Shown piece by piece: positions 54,950 through 63,072 of a stretch of DNA of 64,000 nucleotides. The translations under genes were made by a program, and so were the position numbers. This DNA is from CADEDV01 sp036383515 (lineage in GTDB: Bacteria > Bacteroidota > Bacteroidia > Chitinophagales > Chitinophagaceae): NCBI GenBank assembly GCA_036383515.1, contig DASVOE010000092.1:1-64000 (forward strand), in the 5' to 3' direction. Each line of letters starts with the position of its first letter. Position 1 is the stretch's first letter. Below the pieces are notes generated by a model, which had not been told where the DNA came from, did not search any database, and saw only the letters and a program-made list of their open reading frames with translations.

Positions 54950-57900
54950 CTAATTTTCGCCAAATGGTTTTTTCTTTACTGCAGAAATGGGTACTACCAG
55001 CGCACTGTTGTTATCCTCCAGTATTTCTTTTATTTTATTATCCGGATCTATCACTATTTTCAGCGATTTCGAAACAGGAACATTCGTAAAGGAAACTTTG
55101 GTACGCTTTAATACAAAATCTGTTGGAGGATCTAACCGGCTGATCACTTTTTCCTGCACTATCCTGTTGCCATCAAGCAGCCTTACCGTAATATTTTCTG
55201 CTTTATCATTCCCAAGATTATGAACCATTGCTGTTACCGTACCACCATTGCTCACTGCATCCCATCCATCTATTGCAAGGTCTGCAAGCTGAGCGGGACG
55301 GCTATAGTTCTTTAGTTGCTCAACTTTCAACACCAATGATTGGTGCGGAGGTACAGGAAGGTTTACAATATCAAAACGATTAAGGTCTTTTTCAGTGGTC
55401 CATACAGCAGTTCCTGCATTTCCATTACCATCAGTATCAGTATAAAGACCAATGCGATACCTGCCATCATTAATACGGGCAAGACGCATCTGTACATTCC
55501 GCAGTTTATTGTCAAAGGAATACACTACCGCATCAAGAGAAATATCATCTGCTTTTAAAATTACCCTGGCAACATCGGGACCTCCTCCTGCAGGCCACAT
55601 TACTGCCGGTTTTAGGTGTGCATCTATGCGTGGAGCTACAGGCCCCCCCAACGTATAAGTATACATTTCTCTTGCGCCATAAGGAGTATAATCATCCGTA
55701 TGAACTCTTGCTTCAGTCATACGATAAAAACAAAAATCATCAAACACCGATGCAAAGTGCCTGAATTCAATTGCGAGGTCGCCTAAGGGTTTTGAAATAT
55801 ATGGAGTAACGGGAACATCCTTTCCCCAATACCAGTTAAAAACATTTACTGCTGATTTGAAAGCACCATCATAATAGGTGTTAGGTGTTTCTTCTGGTTT
55901 ACCAAGCCGGCGTGCTGATTCCATTTCACGTTCGGCAACATAGGCCTGGCCTAAATTATTAACTACCGTTGTATAACGTTCACTGATAAAATCTCCTGTA
56001 TGCAGCAGATCTATTGGGTAGATCTGGCAATAGCCATCTTTAAAAATTTTTGTACGTTCTATCCCTGTATGAACCGAATCCTGCATCTTAAGAGCATCTT
56101 CATTGCCATCTAATGGCATATCCGGCTGATCCCTGCTGCCAAATAAAGTATCATCATTCCAGCCACCCCCGATCTGGCCATCAGGGTTTTGCCGCATTGC
56201 CCACCATCTTGCCATAGCCCAACGTTTCCTATTAAAGTATTGCATGTAGAGTGCCCAGGTAGGAGCGCCCAAAGGATTATCCAATGTTATTAATGCTGTT
56301 TTTGCAGGATGTGTTTCCCCCAGCCCTTCATAGTCAGGTGTGCCCGAAGCATAGGGGACAAGAGGTGGATCAACATTAATTCGTTGTCCATCCCTGAAAT
56401 CAGGTCCCGCCATTTTGATCATGAAATTAGCAGCAAAATCATCCGGCGTTACCCGGCGAACAGCAAGAGCCGGCATGATCATATCAAAAGATCCTCCATA
56501 ACTTTCAGGTTTCTCCAAACTTACTTTTTTACGGGTCACCTTCCACGGCATAAATTCATACATCTTGGAATATTCGCCTTTATTGGGGGTCATCTCTTTT
56601 GCCGCATAAGCATTAACAGCTTTTGCACTTGCAGTTGTTTGAATATAGAGTTCGGCAGGATCACTATCATCACCAATTTTCACTTCACATTTTTCAACAG
56701 AACCTATATCGATCCACAAGCGGTCTGCACCTGTTAATACCATATCCTGGAAATCGATCGTGAGCAAAAGCTTGCCAGTGCTTTTATCAAAATCCTTTAG
56801 CTGCACTGCAAATTGATTCCATAAGCGAAGCGGTAATGCTGCGTCATGAACCCTGACAAAAACTGTTTGTTCCGGTCGGGAAGTTTTAACGGGCAACGAT
56901 AATGTTACTGCCGTTACTCCTGTTTCTTTCTGATAAGGGATGCTTAAAATATTCAGCCGGCTGAATGCGCCTATGTCTATTAGTTGAGCAGTCTCTTTAG
57001 AAGACTGTGAAGATGCTATTGCAATTTTGCGCTCATCACGAGAGGTTATTGCATGTATGGAAAACTGGGTGTGTTCATCCAGCATTCCGCCGGTTAGACT
57101 GAGGGTTTGTTTATCACCGGCAGGTTTATAATTTTTAGTTGCAGTGTTTGAAAAATGGTACAACCCAACCTCCTGTAAACGCTTTTCACCTGACAGCGGT
57201 AATATTACATCTCCATTAAATCCATTCGGCGTTCCATACTTTTCTGTAAAAGGAATTCTAAGAGTAGCTCCTTTCGCCGATGTAATGGTTGAACCATACA
57301 AAAATCCCTTACCGGCAGGAACATTCAATAAAGTTGCCGCTGCCTGGTTTTTCCCCAGCTCCTGAACTTTTACATTCGTGAGGTTGCCGGTTAGCACCAC
57401 ATAATTTACCAACGATGTTGCAGGAATTGTAATATCCACTTTATCCGCATGAAAATCTGCATCACCCGGTATAATGGTAAATAATGAATACTCATGGGGC
57501 CACGCCATTTCATTTCTTCCATCTATTACATGCCATCCCTGGATATATCCATCGGAAGCTCCTGTTGGAAATATTTCCGAAAGCATTAAGCTGTTAGCCG
57601 GTGATACAATTGGTAAGTTTTTACTAATATCAGCTCCGCTTAATTGTGCCACCCGCTTTGGATCATAATCCGTGCGGACATAAACCGGTGATTCATTTTT
57701 TGGTGCTGTATTAGAAGTTATCAGCGTTGCAATTTCTGCTACTGCTAAAGGACGATCCATAAGATACAATTCATCATATACAATTCCCGGGGTGGGCAAA
57801 TGGAAAAGCCCCGGAGGTGCAGTTTCAAACCAGCCATCTGTGCCCCATGAAGAAGCGATTTTTTTACCGTTTAATAAGAGTTCCAATCCATTTAGCCAAT

Positions 57901-58534
57901 CCCAATTTAAAACAATGTGATTCCAATTGTCAGCATTCCAGACTATATCCGTTTTTAACTCGTGCCGAACATACCGGGCATCACGCAGAAATGCAAAAAG
58001 TTTATTGTTCTCATCCAATCCAATTCCAATAAGATCTCGTTCCAGGCGACCAAATGATGTAGTTCCCAGTTCGTAAAGAAGACCGGTAACCGGGGGTTTG
58101 CCTTTTGCCCAAAAAGCAATGGCGCCCAATCGTGTATTTATTTTGCCTGCTCCCCAGGTGAATGGTTGGGCAAAGCTATTCGTATTCCCCGGACGGTTAC
58201 CAAATGCAGCGGTTGTTAAACCGGAATGCATGCCCGACATATTAATTGAATTAGATGGAGGGGCCGGGATATATTCCACTCTTATTCCTTTACCAAATTT
58301 TCCATCAGGAAAATCGATCTTAGCCGTATCGTTTGGTTTCTTTTTCGCCCATACAATAAAGTCCTGTTTTAAAATCGTACTATCATTAAAGGACATGTAA
58401 TGAGATACCGGTGATCTCCGTGGATCAAACTGTTTATTCGGTATTGCCTGCTGGCAGATACCACTCATTGTTTCCAAAAAGAATAAAGCAGTTAAAAAGG
58501 AGAATGATAAAATGTTGCGATCTTTTATCCGCAT
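54950..58534 (-). CDS. Large secreted LamG / CARDB multidomain protein of unknown function
   Basis: This 1194-residue secreted protein has an N-terminal signal (FLETMSGICQ). A LamG-like concanavalin fold spans about 75-275 (GAIAFWAKGK, WNHIVLNWDWLNGLELLLNG, YDELYLMDRPL). A central region of about 700 residues is unfamiliar to me. It includes beta-sandwich segments and a helical stretch with RWWAMRQNPDGQIGGGWNDD and NTYYDGAFKSAVNVFNWYWG, which resemble the inner face of an (alpha/alpha) toroid as in some lyases and hydrolases. A CARDB module (about 1080-1180; DLAIDGWDAVSNGGTV) ends the protein. Catalytic function is unproven. It opens the operon with the deacetylase fusion, NagB-like and SDR genes; operator site 5 is 103 bases upstream. 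Confidence 0.7.
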   Translation of the reverse strand: MRIKDRNILSFSFLTALFFLETMSGICQQAIPNKQFDPRRSPVSHYMSFNDSTILKQDFIVWAKKKPNDTAKIDFPDGKFGKGIRVEYIPAPPSNSINMSGMHSGLTTAAFGNRPGNTNSFAQPFTWGAGKINTRLGAIAFWAKGKPPVTGLLYELGTTSFGRLERDLIGIGLDENNKLFAFLRDARYVRHELKTDIVWNADNWNHIVLNWDWLNGLELLLNGKKIASSWGTDGWFETAPPGLFHLPTPGIVYDELYLMDRPLAVAEIATLITSNTAPKNESPVYVRTDYDPKRVAQLSGADISKNLPIVSPANSLMLSEIFPTGASDGYIQGWHVIDGRNEMAWPHEYSLFTIIPGDADFHADKVDITIPATSLVNYVVLTGNLTNVKVQELGKNQAAATLLNVPAGKGFLYGSTITSAKGATLRIPFTEKYGTPNGFNGDVILPLSGEKRLQEVGLYHFSNTATKNYKPAGDKQTLSLTGGMLDEHTQFSIHAITSRDERKIAIASSQSSKETAQLIDIGAFSRLNILSIPYQKETGVTAVTLSLPVKTSRPEQTVFVRVHDAALPLRLWNQFAVQLKDFDKSTGKLLLTIDFQDMVLTGADRLWIDIGSVEKCEVKIGDDSDPAELYIQTTASAKAVNAYAAKEMTPNKGEYSKMYEFMPWKVTRKKVSLEKPESYGGSFDMIMPALAVRRVTPDDFAANFMIKMAGPDFRDGQRINVDPPLVPYASGTPDYEGLGETHPAKTALITLDNPLGAPTWALYMQYFNRKRWAMARWWAMRQNPDGQIGGGWNDDTLFGSRDQPDMPLDGNEDALKMQDSVHTGIERTKIFKDGYCQIYPIDLLHTGDFISERYTTVVNNLGQAYVAEREMESARRLGKPEETPNTYYDGAFKSAVNVFNWYWGKDVPVTPYISKPLGDLAIEFRHFASVFDDFCFYRMTEARVHTDDYTPYGAREMYTYTLGGPVAPRIDAHLKPAVMWPAGGGPDVARVILKADDISLDAVVYSFDNKLRNVQMRLARINDGRYRIGLYTDTDGNGNAGTAVWTTEKDLNRFDIVNLPVPPHQSLVLKVEQLKNYSRPAQLADLAIDGWDAVSNGGTVTAMVHNLGNDKAENITVRLLDGNRIVQEKVISRLDPPTDFVLKRTKVSFTNVPVSKSLKIVIDPDNKIKEILEDNNSALVVPISAVKKKPFGEN

Positions 58535-58636
58535 AATGTTTAATTTAAATAAATAACAGGATTAACTTAAAGATTGAAGTGATCAATAAGTTGAATACAA
58601 ATTAGGCGGAGATAAGCGGGTATTGAAATAAAAAAG

Positions 58637-58650
58637 CGAGAACGTTATCG
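58637..58650. promoter_or_regulatory. Regulon operator site 5 (CGAGAACGTTATCG)
   Basis: This site is identical to site 4 over 14 bases, in the gap between the outer membrane barrel gene and the gene starting at 58534. An AAGTTGAATACAAAT element lies at 58588-58602, 34 bases away on the gene side. The A-rich flank AATAAAAAAG precedes it on the plus strand. Confidence 0.78.
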
Positions 58651-58687
58651 GCAGGATCGTTGTAAAAAAAAGCAAACACCTTGTAAA

Positions 58688-61630
58688 TTATTCATTCCTT
58701 CCTTTCCTGAAATTTCCACCACCATTACCGCCATTGTTGCCATTTCCTCTGCCTCCATTTTGGCGTTCGGGCTTAATGAAACTTTCATTTCCTGATTTTT
58801 GCTTTCCTTTAAATTTCCGTAAATGATAGGTGAAGCTTACAAGAAAATACCTGTTCAGCACATCGGTCCTTACATCTTCAACATAATTTTGTTCTACGTT
58901 TCTGGTGAAGCTTTTATTGGTATTTAAAATATCAAAAACTGTAACTCTTAATTCACCCAGCCTGGCCTTCCCGAAAAGTTTTGCAAGACCTGCATTCCAC
59001 AAGGGTATGGCCTGGTTGAACCCGGCTGATTGTCCACGGCTGATGATATAATCAAAGTCATTTGAAAGCATCCAGCCGTTTTTTGTTGTAAGCGTAGGTT
59101 CTGCAGAAAAACGTTGATTGAAGTAATTGCCATTCTGTTTTGGCTGGATCTCATAACGTGCAATATTATACGTTGAAGAACTGGAAAAATTAAGATCCAG
59201 GTATTCTTTAAGGTTCATCGTTACCCTTACTGTTCCGCCAATCACATAATTATGTGTAAAGCTTTTGACATCATTGAACAGGTTTACATCCCGGTTATAA
59301 CTAAACCGCGAAGTAAGATTGATATTTGTCTTCGGATTTGTTGTAGCAAAACCATAGTTCACATTGGAACTGATATTATAGGCGCCGTCAAGGTTACGTG
59401 GCTTGGTAAATTGTGCGCCGGGTATAAGATAATATCCATCCACCAAAAGAGAATCCTGGGTTGTATTGAGGATCGTAGTATTAGCTATTTTATTTGAGAT
59501 AGAAGATCCGGTAATGCTAATGAAAAGGTTCCTGAAGGTTTTCCTGTTAAAGTAGTTATAGGTCAGTGTTACGTTATTGGAGAACGCCTGCTTCAGGGAT
59601 GGGTTGCCACTCCTGATATTTAATACGTTGGTATTATTAACTACATCCTGCAGCTGAACGATATTGGGCTGGATTGTACTTCCACGGTAATTGAACCTGA
59701 AATTCTTTAACCGGCTTTGTTTAAATTGGATATCAAGGTTAGGAAAAAGGTTAATGAACGATTGGTTCATAAAAGTACTTTTGCTAAGGTTGTTGCTGAC
59801 CAGGTCAGTGTTAGAAACAGCCATGCCTAAAGAATAATTCCATTGGGTATTGATCTGGCGGCGATAATTAGCGCCACCCCGGTGCGAAATATTTGAATTT
59901 TCGAAACGGTTAGTAAGGTTTGTTACTTCTATGCTGTGCAAGCCGGTAGTTTTATCCAGTTTAAAAGTTTGCTGATCGGAATGACTTTGGCTTTCATTAT
60001 AATTATATGTCAGTTCCAATATTCCCTTAAGACCTAATGCTTCGGTATAGGAAACATTGGCCCCAATGCTTTTACCATCAATAAGCGTATTACTTATTTG
60101 ATCTGTTGTATCTCTGCCCCTGGTGAACCTGTCGTTATCAGAAAAATTATCGCTATACCTTTCGTTGGTATTTGAATTTTGTAGTATGTTAATGCTGATC
60201 GTGCGGCCCCGTTTCTTAAACCTGTGACGAAGCAGAACACTATTACTTAAATTATAACCAAAGTTGTTGGAAGAGTTGACAGCATTCACTTCGCTCAGCG
60301 CTTTAAGCACTCCCTTCGTGGTATAAGATTTTGTCTGGCCCACACTGCTGGTCGTCTGGTGACTGTAATTGGAACGAACCAGGATGGAATTCGCAGAATC
60401 AAAATTGTGATTTACTTCAAAATCGAAACGATGGTTCTCATTGATATACCTGGAGAGTAAATTATTGGTATTAAAAAGAGAAGAATCATTTATTACAAAC
60501 GTTTCTTTGTAGCGGTCACGGTTATTTGTAGTATTGATGTTATTATAAAAATAACTGGCGCTTACATCTGTGTTTTTTCCATAGGCATCGTTATAATTAA
60601 GCCCGCCACCAGTTGTGGTAGAGATACCCGAAGAACCACCGGCAAAAACATTAGCGCCACCGCTGCCGCCACTTCTTCCACCGCCCCCTCCTCCACCTCC
60701 CTGGCTCATGCTGCCAAGAAAATCCTGGATAGAAAAATTCTGATTATTTATATTATTCCGCTGACCGATAAATGAAATCCTTTGATCACCATTGATACGG
60801 TTGGCACTTATGGCGAATGCATTGCGTCCTTCATTTCCTGCTGCCGCACTTGCTTTACCAAATAATCCTTTTTTCCTGTCTTTTTTGGTCGTGATATTAA
60901 TGGTTCTTACCCGATCGCCATCATCAATTCCGCTAAAAGCGCTTTGATCACTTTTAGCATCTATTACCTGGATCTTATCAATGATATCTGCCGGTAGATT
61001 CCTTGTTGCCATTTTGGGATCATTCCCAAAGAAACGTTTTCCATCAACCAGTATCCTCGTTACCGTTTCTCCCTGGGTTTTTATAGTACCATCTCTTTCC
61101 ACTTCAACACCCGGAAGTTTTTTCAGCAGGTCTTCCGTGGAGGCATTCGGTATTGTTTTAAAAAAGCTTGCATTAAATTCAGTCGTATCGCCTTTAATAA
61201 CGACAGCCACCGCTTTTACGATCACCGCTTCAAGAATACCTTCTTTTTTTTGGAGATATAATGTTCCTGCGTTATGCTCTTTCTTCTCCCGGCTAAGGGA
61301 AATCTTCATTCCTATTTCTTCATAACCCAAAAAAGTAATACGCACTATATAATTGCCAAGTGGAATATTTTCTAACTGAAAACTTCCGTTCTCTTCAGAA
61401 ACATCATAACGAACAAGCGAAGAATCAGAGCTGTTTAATATAGCGATCGTAGCGCCTTTTAAACTTTGTTTTAAAGTAGTATCCGCTAATTGTTGTGAAG
61501 CAGTATCTACTAACTTCCCTTTCAGGATTCCTGAGTTTTGTGTCTGCGAGAATAAATGGCCGGGGAAAAATAACAAACTGATAAAAAAAATAAAAGAACT
61601 GATCTTCACTAACATTATCTTACGCTCCAT
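58688..61630 (-). CDS. TonB-dependent-type outer membrane beta-barrel protein
   Basis: This 980-residue outer membrane protein has a signal peptide ending GHLFSQ. A carboxypeptidase-like regulatory domain (about 35-125; GKLVDTASQQLADT, IPLGNYIVRITFLGYEEI) precedes a plug domain (about 140-240; LLKKLPGVEVERDGTIKTQGE, ILVDGKRFFG). The barrel belongs to the OMP_b-brl_3 type, distinct from SusC: no SusC box and no SusD partner. A Gly/Ser-rich loop near residues 310-345 and a Gly/Asn-rich tail are unusual low-complexity parts. It may import a small product or serve in surface assembly. Codon 6 is also a possible start. Operator site 6 lies 108 bases upstream, shared with the divergent amidohydrolase. 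Confidence 0.88.
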   Translation of the reverse strand: MERKIMLVKISSFIFFISLLFFPGHLFSQTQNSGILKGKLVDTASQQLADTTLKQSLKGATIAILNSSDSSLVRYDVSEENGSFQLENIPLGNYIVRITFLGYEEIGMKISLSREKKEHNAGTLYLQKKEGILEAVIVKAVAVVIKGDTTEFNASFFKTIPNASTEDLLKKLPGVEVERDGTIKTQGETVTRILVDGKRFFGNDPKMATRNLPADIIDKIQVIDAKSDQSAFSGIDDGDRVRTINITTKKDRKKGLFGKASAAAGNEGRNAFAISANRINGDQRISFIGQRNNINNQNFSIQDFLGSMSQGGGGGGGGRSGGSGGANVFAGGSSGISTTTGGGLNYNDAYGKNTDVSASYFYNNINTTNNRDRYKETFVINDSSLFNTNNLLSRYINENHRFDFEVNHNFDSANSILVRSNYSHQTTSSVGQTKSYTTKGVLKALSEVNAVNSSNNFGYNLSNSVLLRHRFKKRGRTISINILQNSNTNERYSDNFSDNDRFTRGRDTTDQISNTLIDGKSIGANVSYTEALGLKGILELTYNYNESQSHSDQQTFKLDKTTGLHSIEVTNLTNRFENSNISHRGGANYRRQINTQWNYSLGMAVSNTDLVSNNLSKSTFMNQSFINLFPNLDIQFKQSRLKNFRFNYRGSTIQPNIVQLQDVVNNTNVLNIRSGNPSLKQAFSNNVTLTYNYFNRKTFRNLFISITGSSISNKIANTTILNTTQDSLLVDGYYLIPGAQFTKPRNLDGAYNISSNVNYGFATTNPKTNINLTSRFSYNRDVNLFNDVKSFTHNYVIGGTVRVTMNLKEYLDLNFSSSSTYNIARYEIQPKQNGNYFNQRFSAEPTLTTKNGWMLSNDFDYIISRGQSAGFNQAIPLWNAGLAKLFGKARLGELRVTVFDILNTNKSFTRNVEQNYVEDVRTDVLNRYFLVSFTYHLRKFKGKQKSGNESFIKPERQNGGRGNGNNGGNGGGNFRKGRNE

Positions 61631-61737
61631 GGAAATTATGGTTGTTCATTTATAATCAAATTGTATTAAAGAGGCGTTTTTATCCTGAAAAGTAGCATAA
61701 ATAAATTTATTTGCCGGGTTATTTTTAAAATAACAAC

Positions 61738-61751
61738 CGAGAACGTTACCG
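61738..61751. promoter_or_regulatory. Regulon operator site 6 (CGAGAACGTTACCG)
   Basis: This is a one-base variant of sites 4 and 5 between two divergent genes (61630 minus, 61894 plus). A related AAGTAGCATAAAT element is at 61690-61702, 35 bases away toward the barrel gene. On the other side TCGTAT at 61783-61788 is a weaker candidate. One site may control both directions. Confidence 0.7.
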
Positions 61752-61893
61752 AAGTTTTATCAAAAATAGGTTAGCAAATAGGTCGTATAGTGCGATTGAA
61801 TTGTTTACTTGCAAGAACAGGAAATAAACCGTGAATTATTACCGCTTAATTAACTTATTTTCATCAATGAAAATTGCTCCAGTAATAACATGT

Positions 61894-63024
61894 ATGCAAC
61901 ATTGCGGAAGATATAAATACACACTTTTTCTTTTGTTTTTTTTTCAATGCTGCTCACAACCCAATGCTATAAAATCCCGGACAGAAAGCACTGATACCAG
62001 CTATTATACTGCAGCTGATTTCAGCTCAGTAGAAAAGTATGACACGCATATACATCTTCGTATCGATGATTCAACTTTTATACAACAATCAAAAGAAGAT
62101 AACTTTCGGTTGCTAAATATCAATAATGCAAATCCCGCTGCACCAGCCATTGAGGAACAGCAAAGAATTGCAATTAAACTATTAAAAGAATATCCTGAAC
62201 GTATAGCGTATGCAACAACTTTTTCAGTAAAAAACTGGAATGATCCCAACTGGGAAAAACAAACCATTGAATATTTAAAGAACTCCTTTTCCAATGGCGC
62301 AGTGGCTGTTAAGATCTGGAAAAACATAGGAATGGAGCTGAAAGATAAAAATGGCAGGTATGTAATGATCGATGATCCGCGTTTCGATCCTATATTAAAT
62401 TTTATCGCAAAGAATCATATCCCTGTAATTGGCCACCTGGGAGAATCCAGGAATTCCTGGCTGCCGTTGGAAAAAATGACAGTAACAAGTACCAGGGTTT
62501 ATGATAGCATCCATCCTCAATATCACATGTACCTCCATCCTGAAATGCCTTCCTATGAAGATCATCTCAGGGCGAAAGATCATATGCTTGAAAAACACCC
62601 TGATCTCGTATTCATAGGTGCACACCTGGGCAGCCTGGAATGGAATGTGGATGAACTTGCAAAACGATTGGATAAGTTCCCTGCTATGGCAGTTGATATG
62701 GCTGAACGGATCGCTCATTTTCAATACCAGGCTATAAATAATTGGCAGAAGGTTCATGACTTTGTTATAAAATACCAGGACAGGTTGCTGTATGCTACTG
62801 ATATTATTGTTGATGGCACAAAGACCCCGCAGGAAATGAAAGTACATGCACATAATCTCAGGCTGAATGACTGGATCTTTTTTACAACGGATGAGGTGAT
62901 ACATAATGGCCAGGTGAAAGGTGAATTTAAAGGGCTAAAATTGCCGCGGCAGGTGATCGATAAAATTTATCGCAAAAATGCAGAGAAGTGGCTGCCGGGA
63001 ATAACGAAGGGAAAATTAAATTAA
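61894..63024 (+). CDS. Secreted amidohydrolase-2 family metalloenzyme (lipoprotein), copy 2
   Basis: This protein of about 376 residues has signal MQHCGRYKYTLFLLFFFQCC, giving lipobox FFFQC. The frame is open from 61831 with other methionines, and I chose 61894 because it gives the cleanest lipoprotein signal. Metal-site motifs are YDTHIHL, IPVIGHLGE, FIGAHLGSLEW and LLYATDII, as in the paralogue at 35627-36757. One difference is at the end of the barrel: YATDII here, YGTDIV there. The pair may act on related substrates at two steps, or one may be a specialised copy. It is followed after 48 bases by a sugar-acid-type transporter gene, suggesting that its product is a carboxylate taken up by that transporter. 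Confidence 0.83.
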   Translation: MQHCGRYKYTLFLLFFFQCCSQPNAIKSRTESTDTSYYTAADFSSVEKYDTHIHLRIDDSTFIQQSKEDNFRLLNINNANPAAPAIEEQQRIAIKLLKEYPERIAYATTFSVKNWNDPNWEKQTIEYLKNSFSNGAVAVKIWKNIGMELKDKNGRYVMIDDPRFDPILNFIAKNHIPVIGHLGESRNSWLPLEKMTVTSTRVYDSIHPQYHMYLHPEMPSYEDHLRAKDHMLEKHPDLVFIGAHLGSLEWNVDELAKRLDKFPAMAVDMAERIAHFQYQAINNWQKVHDFVIKYQDRLLYATDIIVDGTKTPQEMKVHAHNLRLNDWIFFTTDEVIHNGQVKGEFKGLKLPRQVIDKIYRKNAEKWLPGITKGKLN

Positions 63025-63072
63025 TACTACACCGATTTTAAAGACATACATCTCTTTTTTAAACCACTTACA

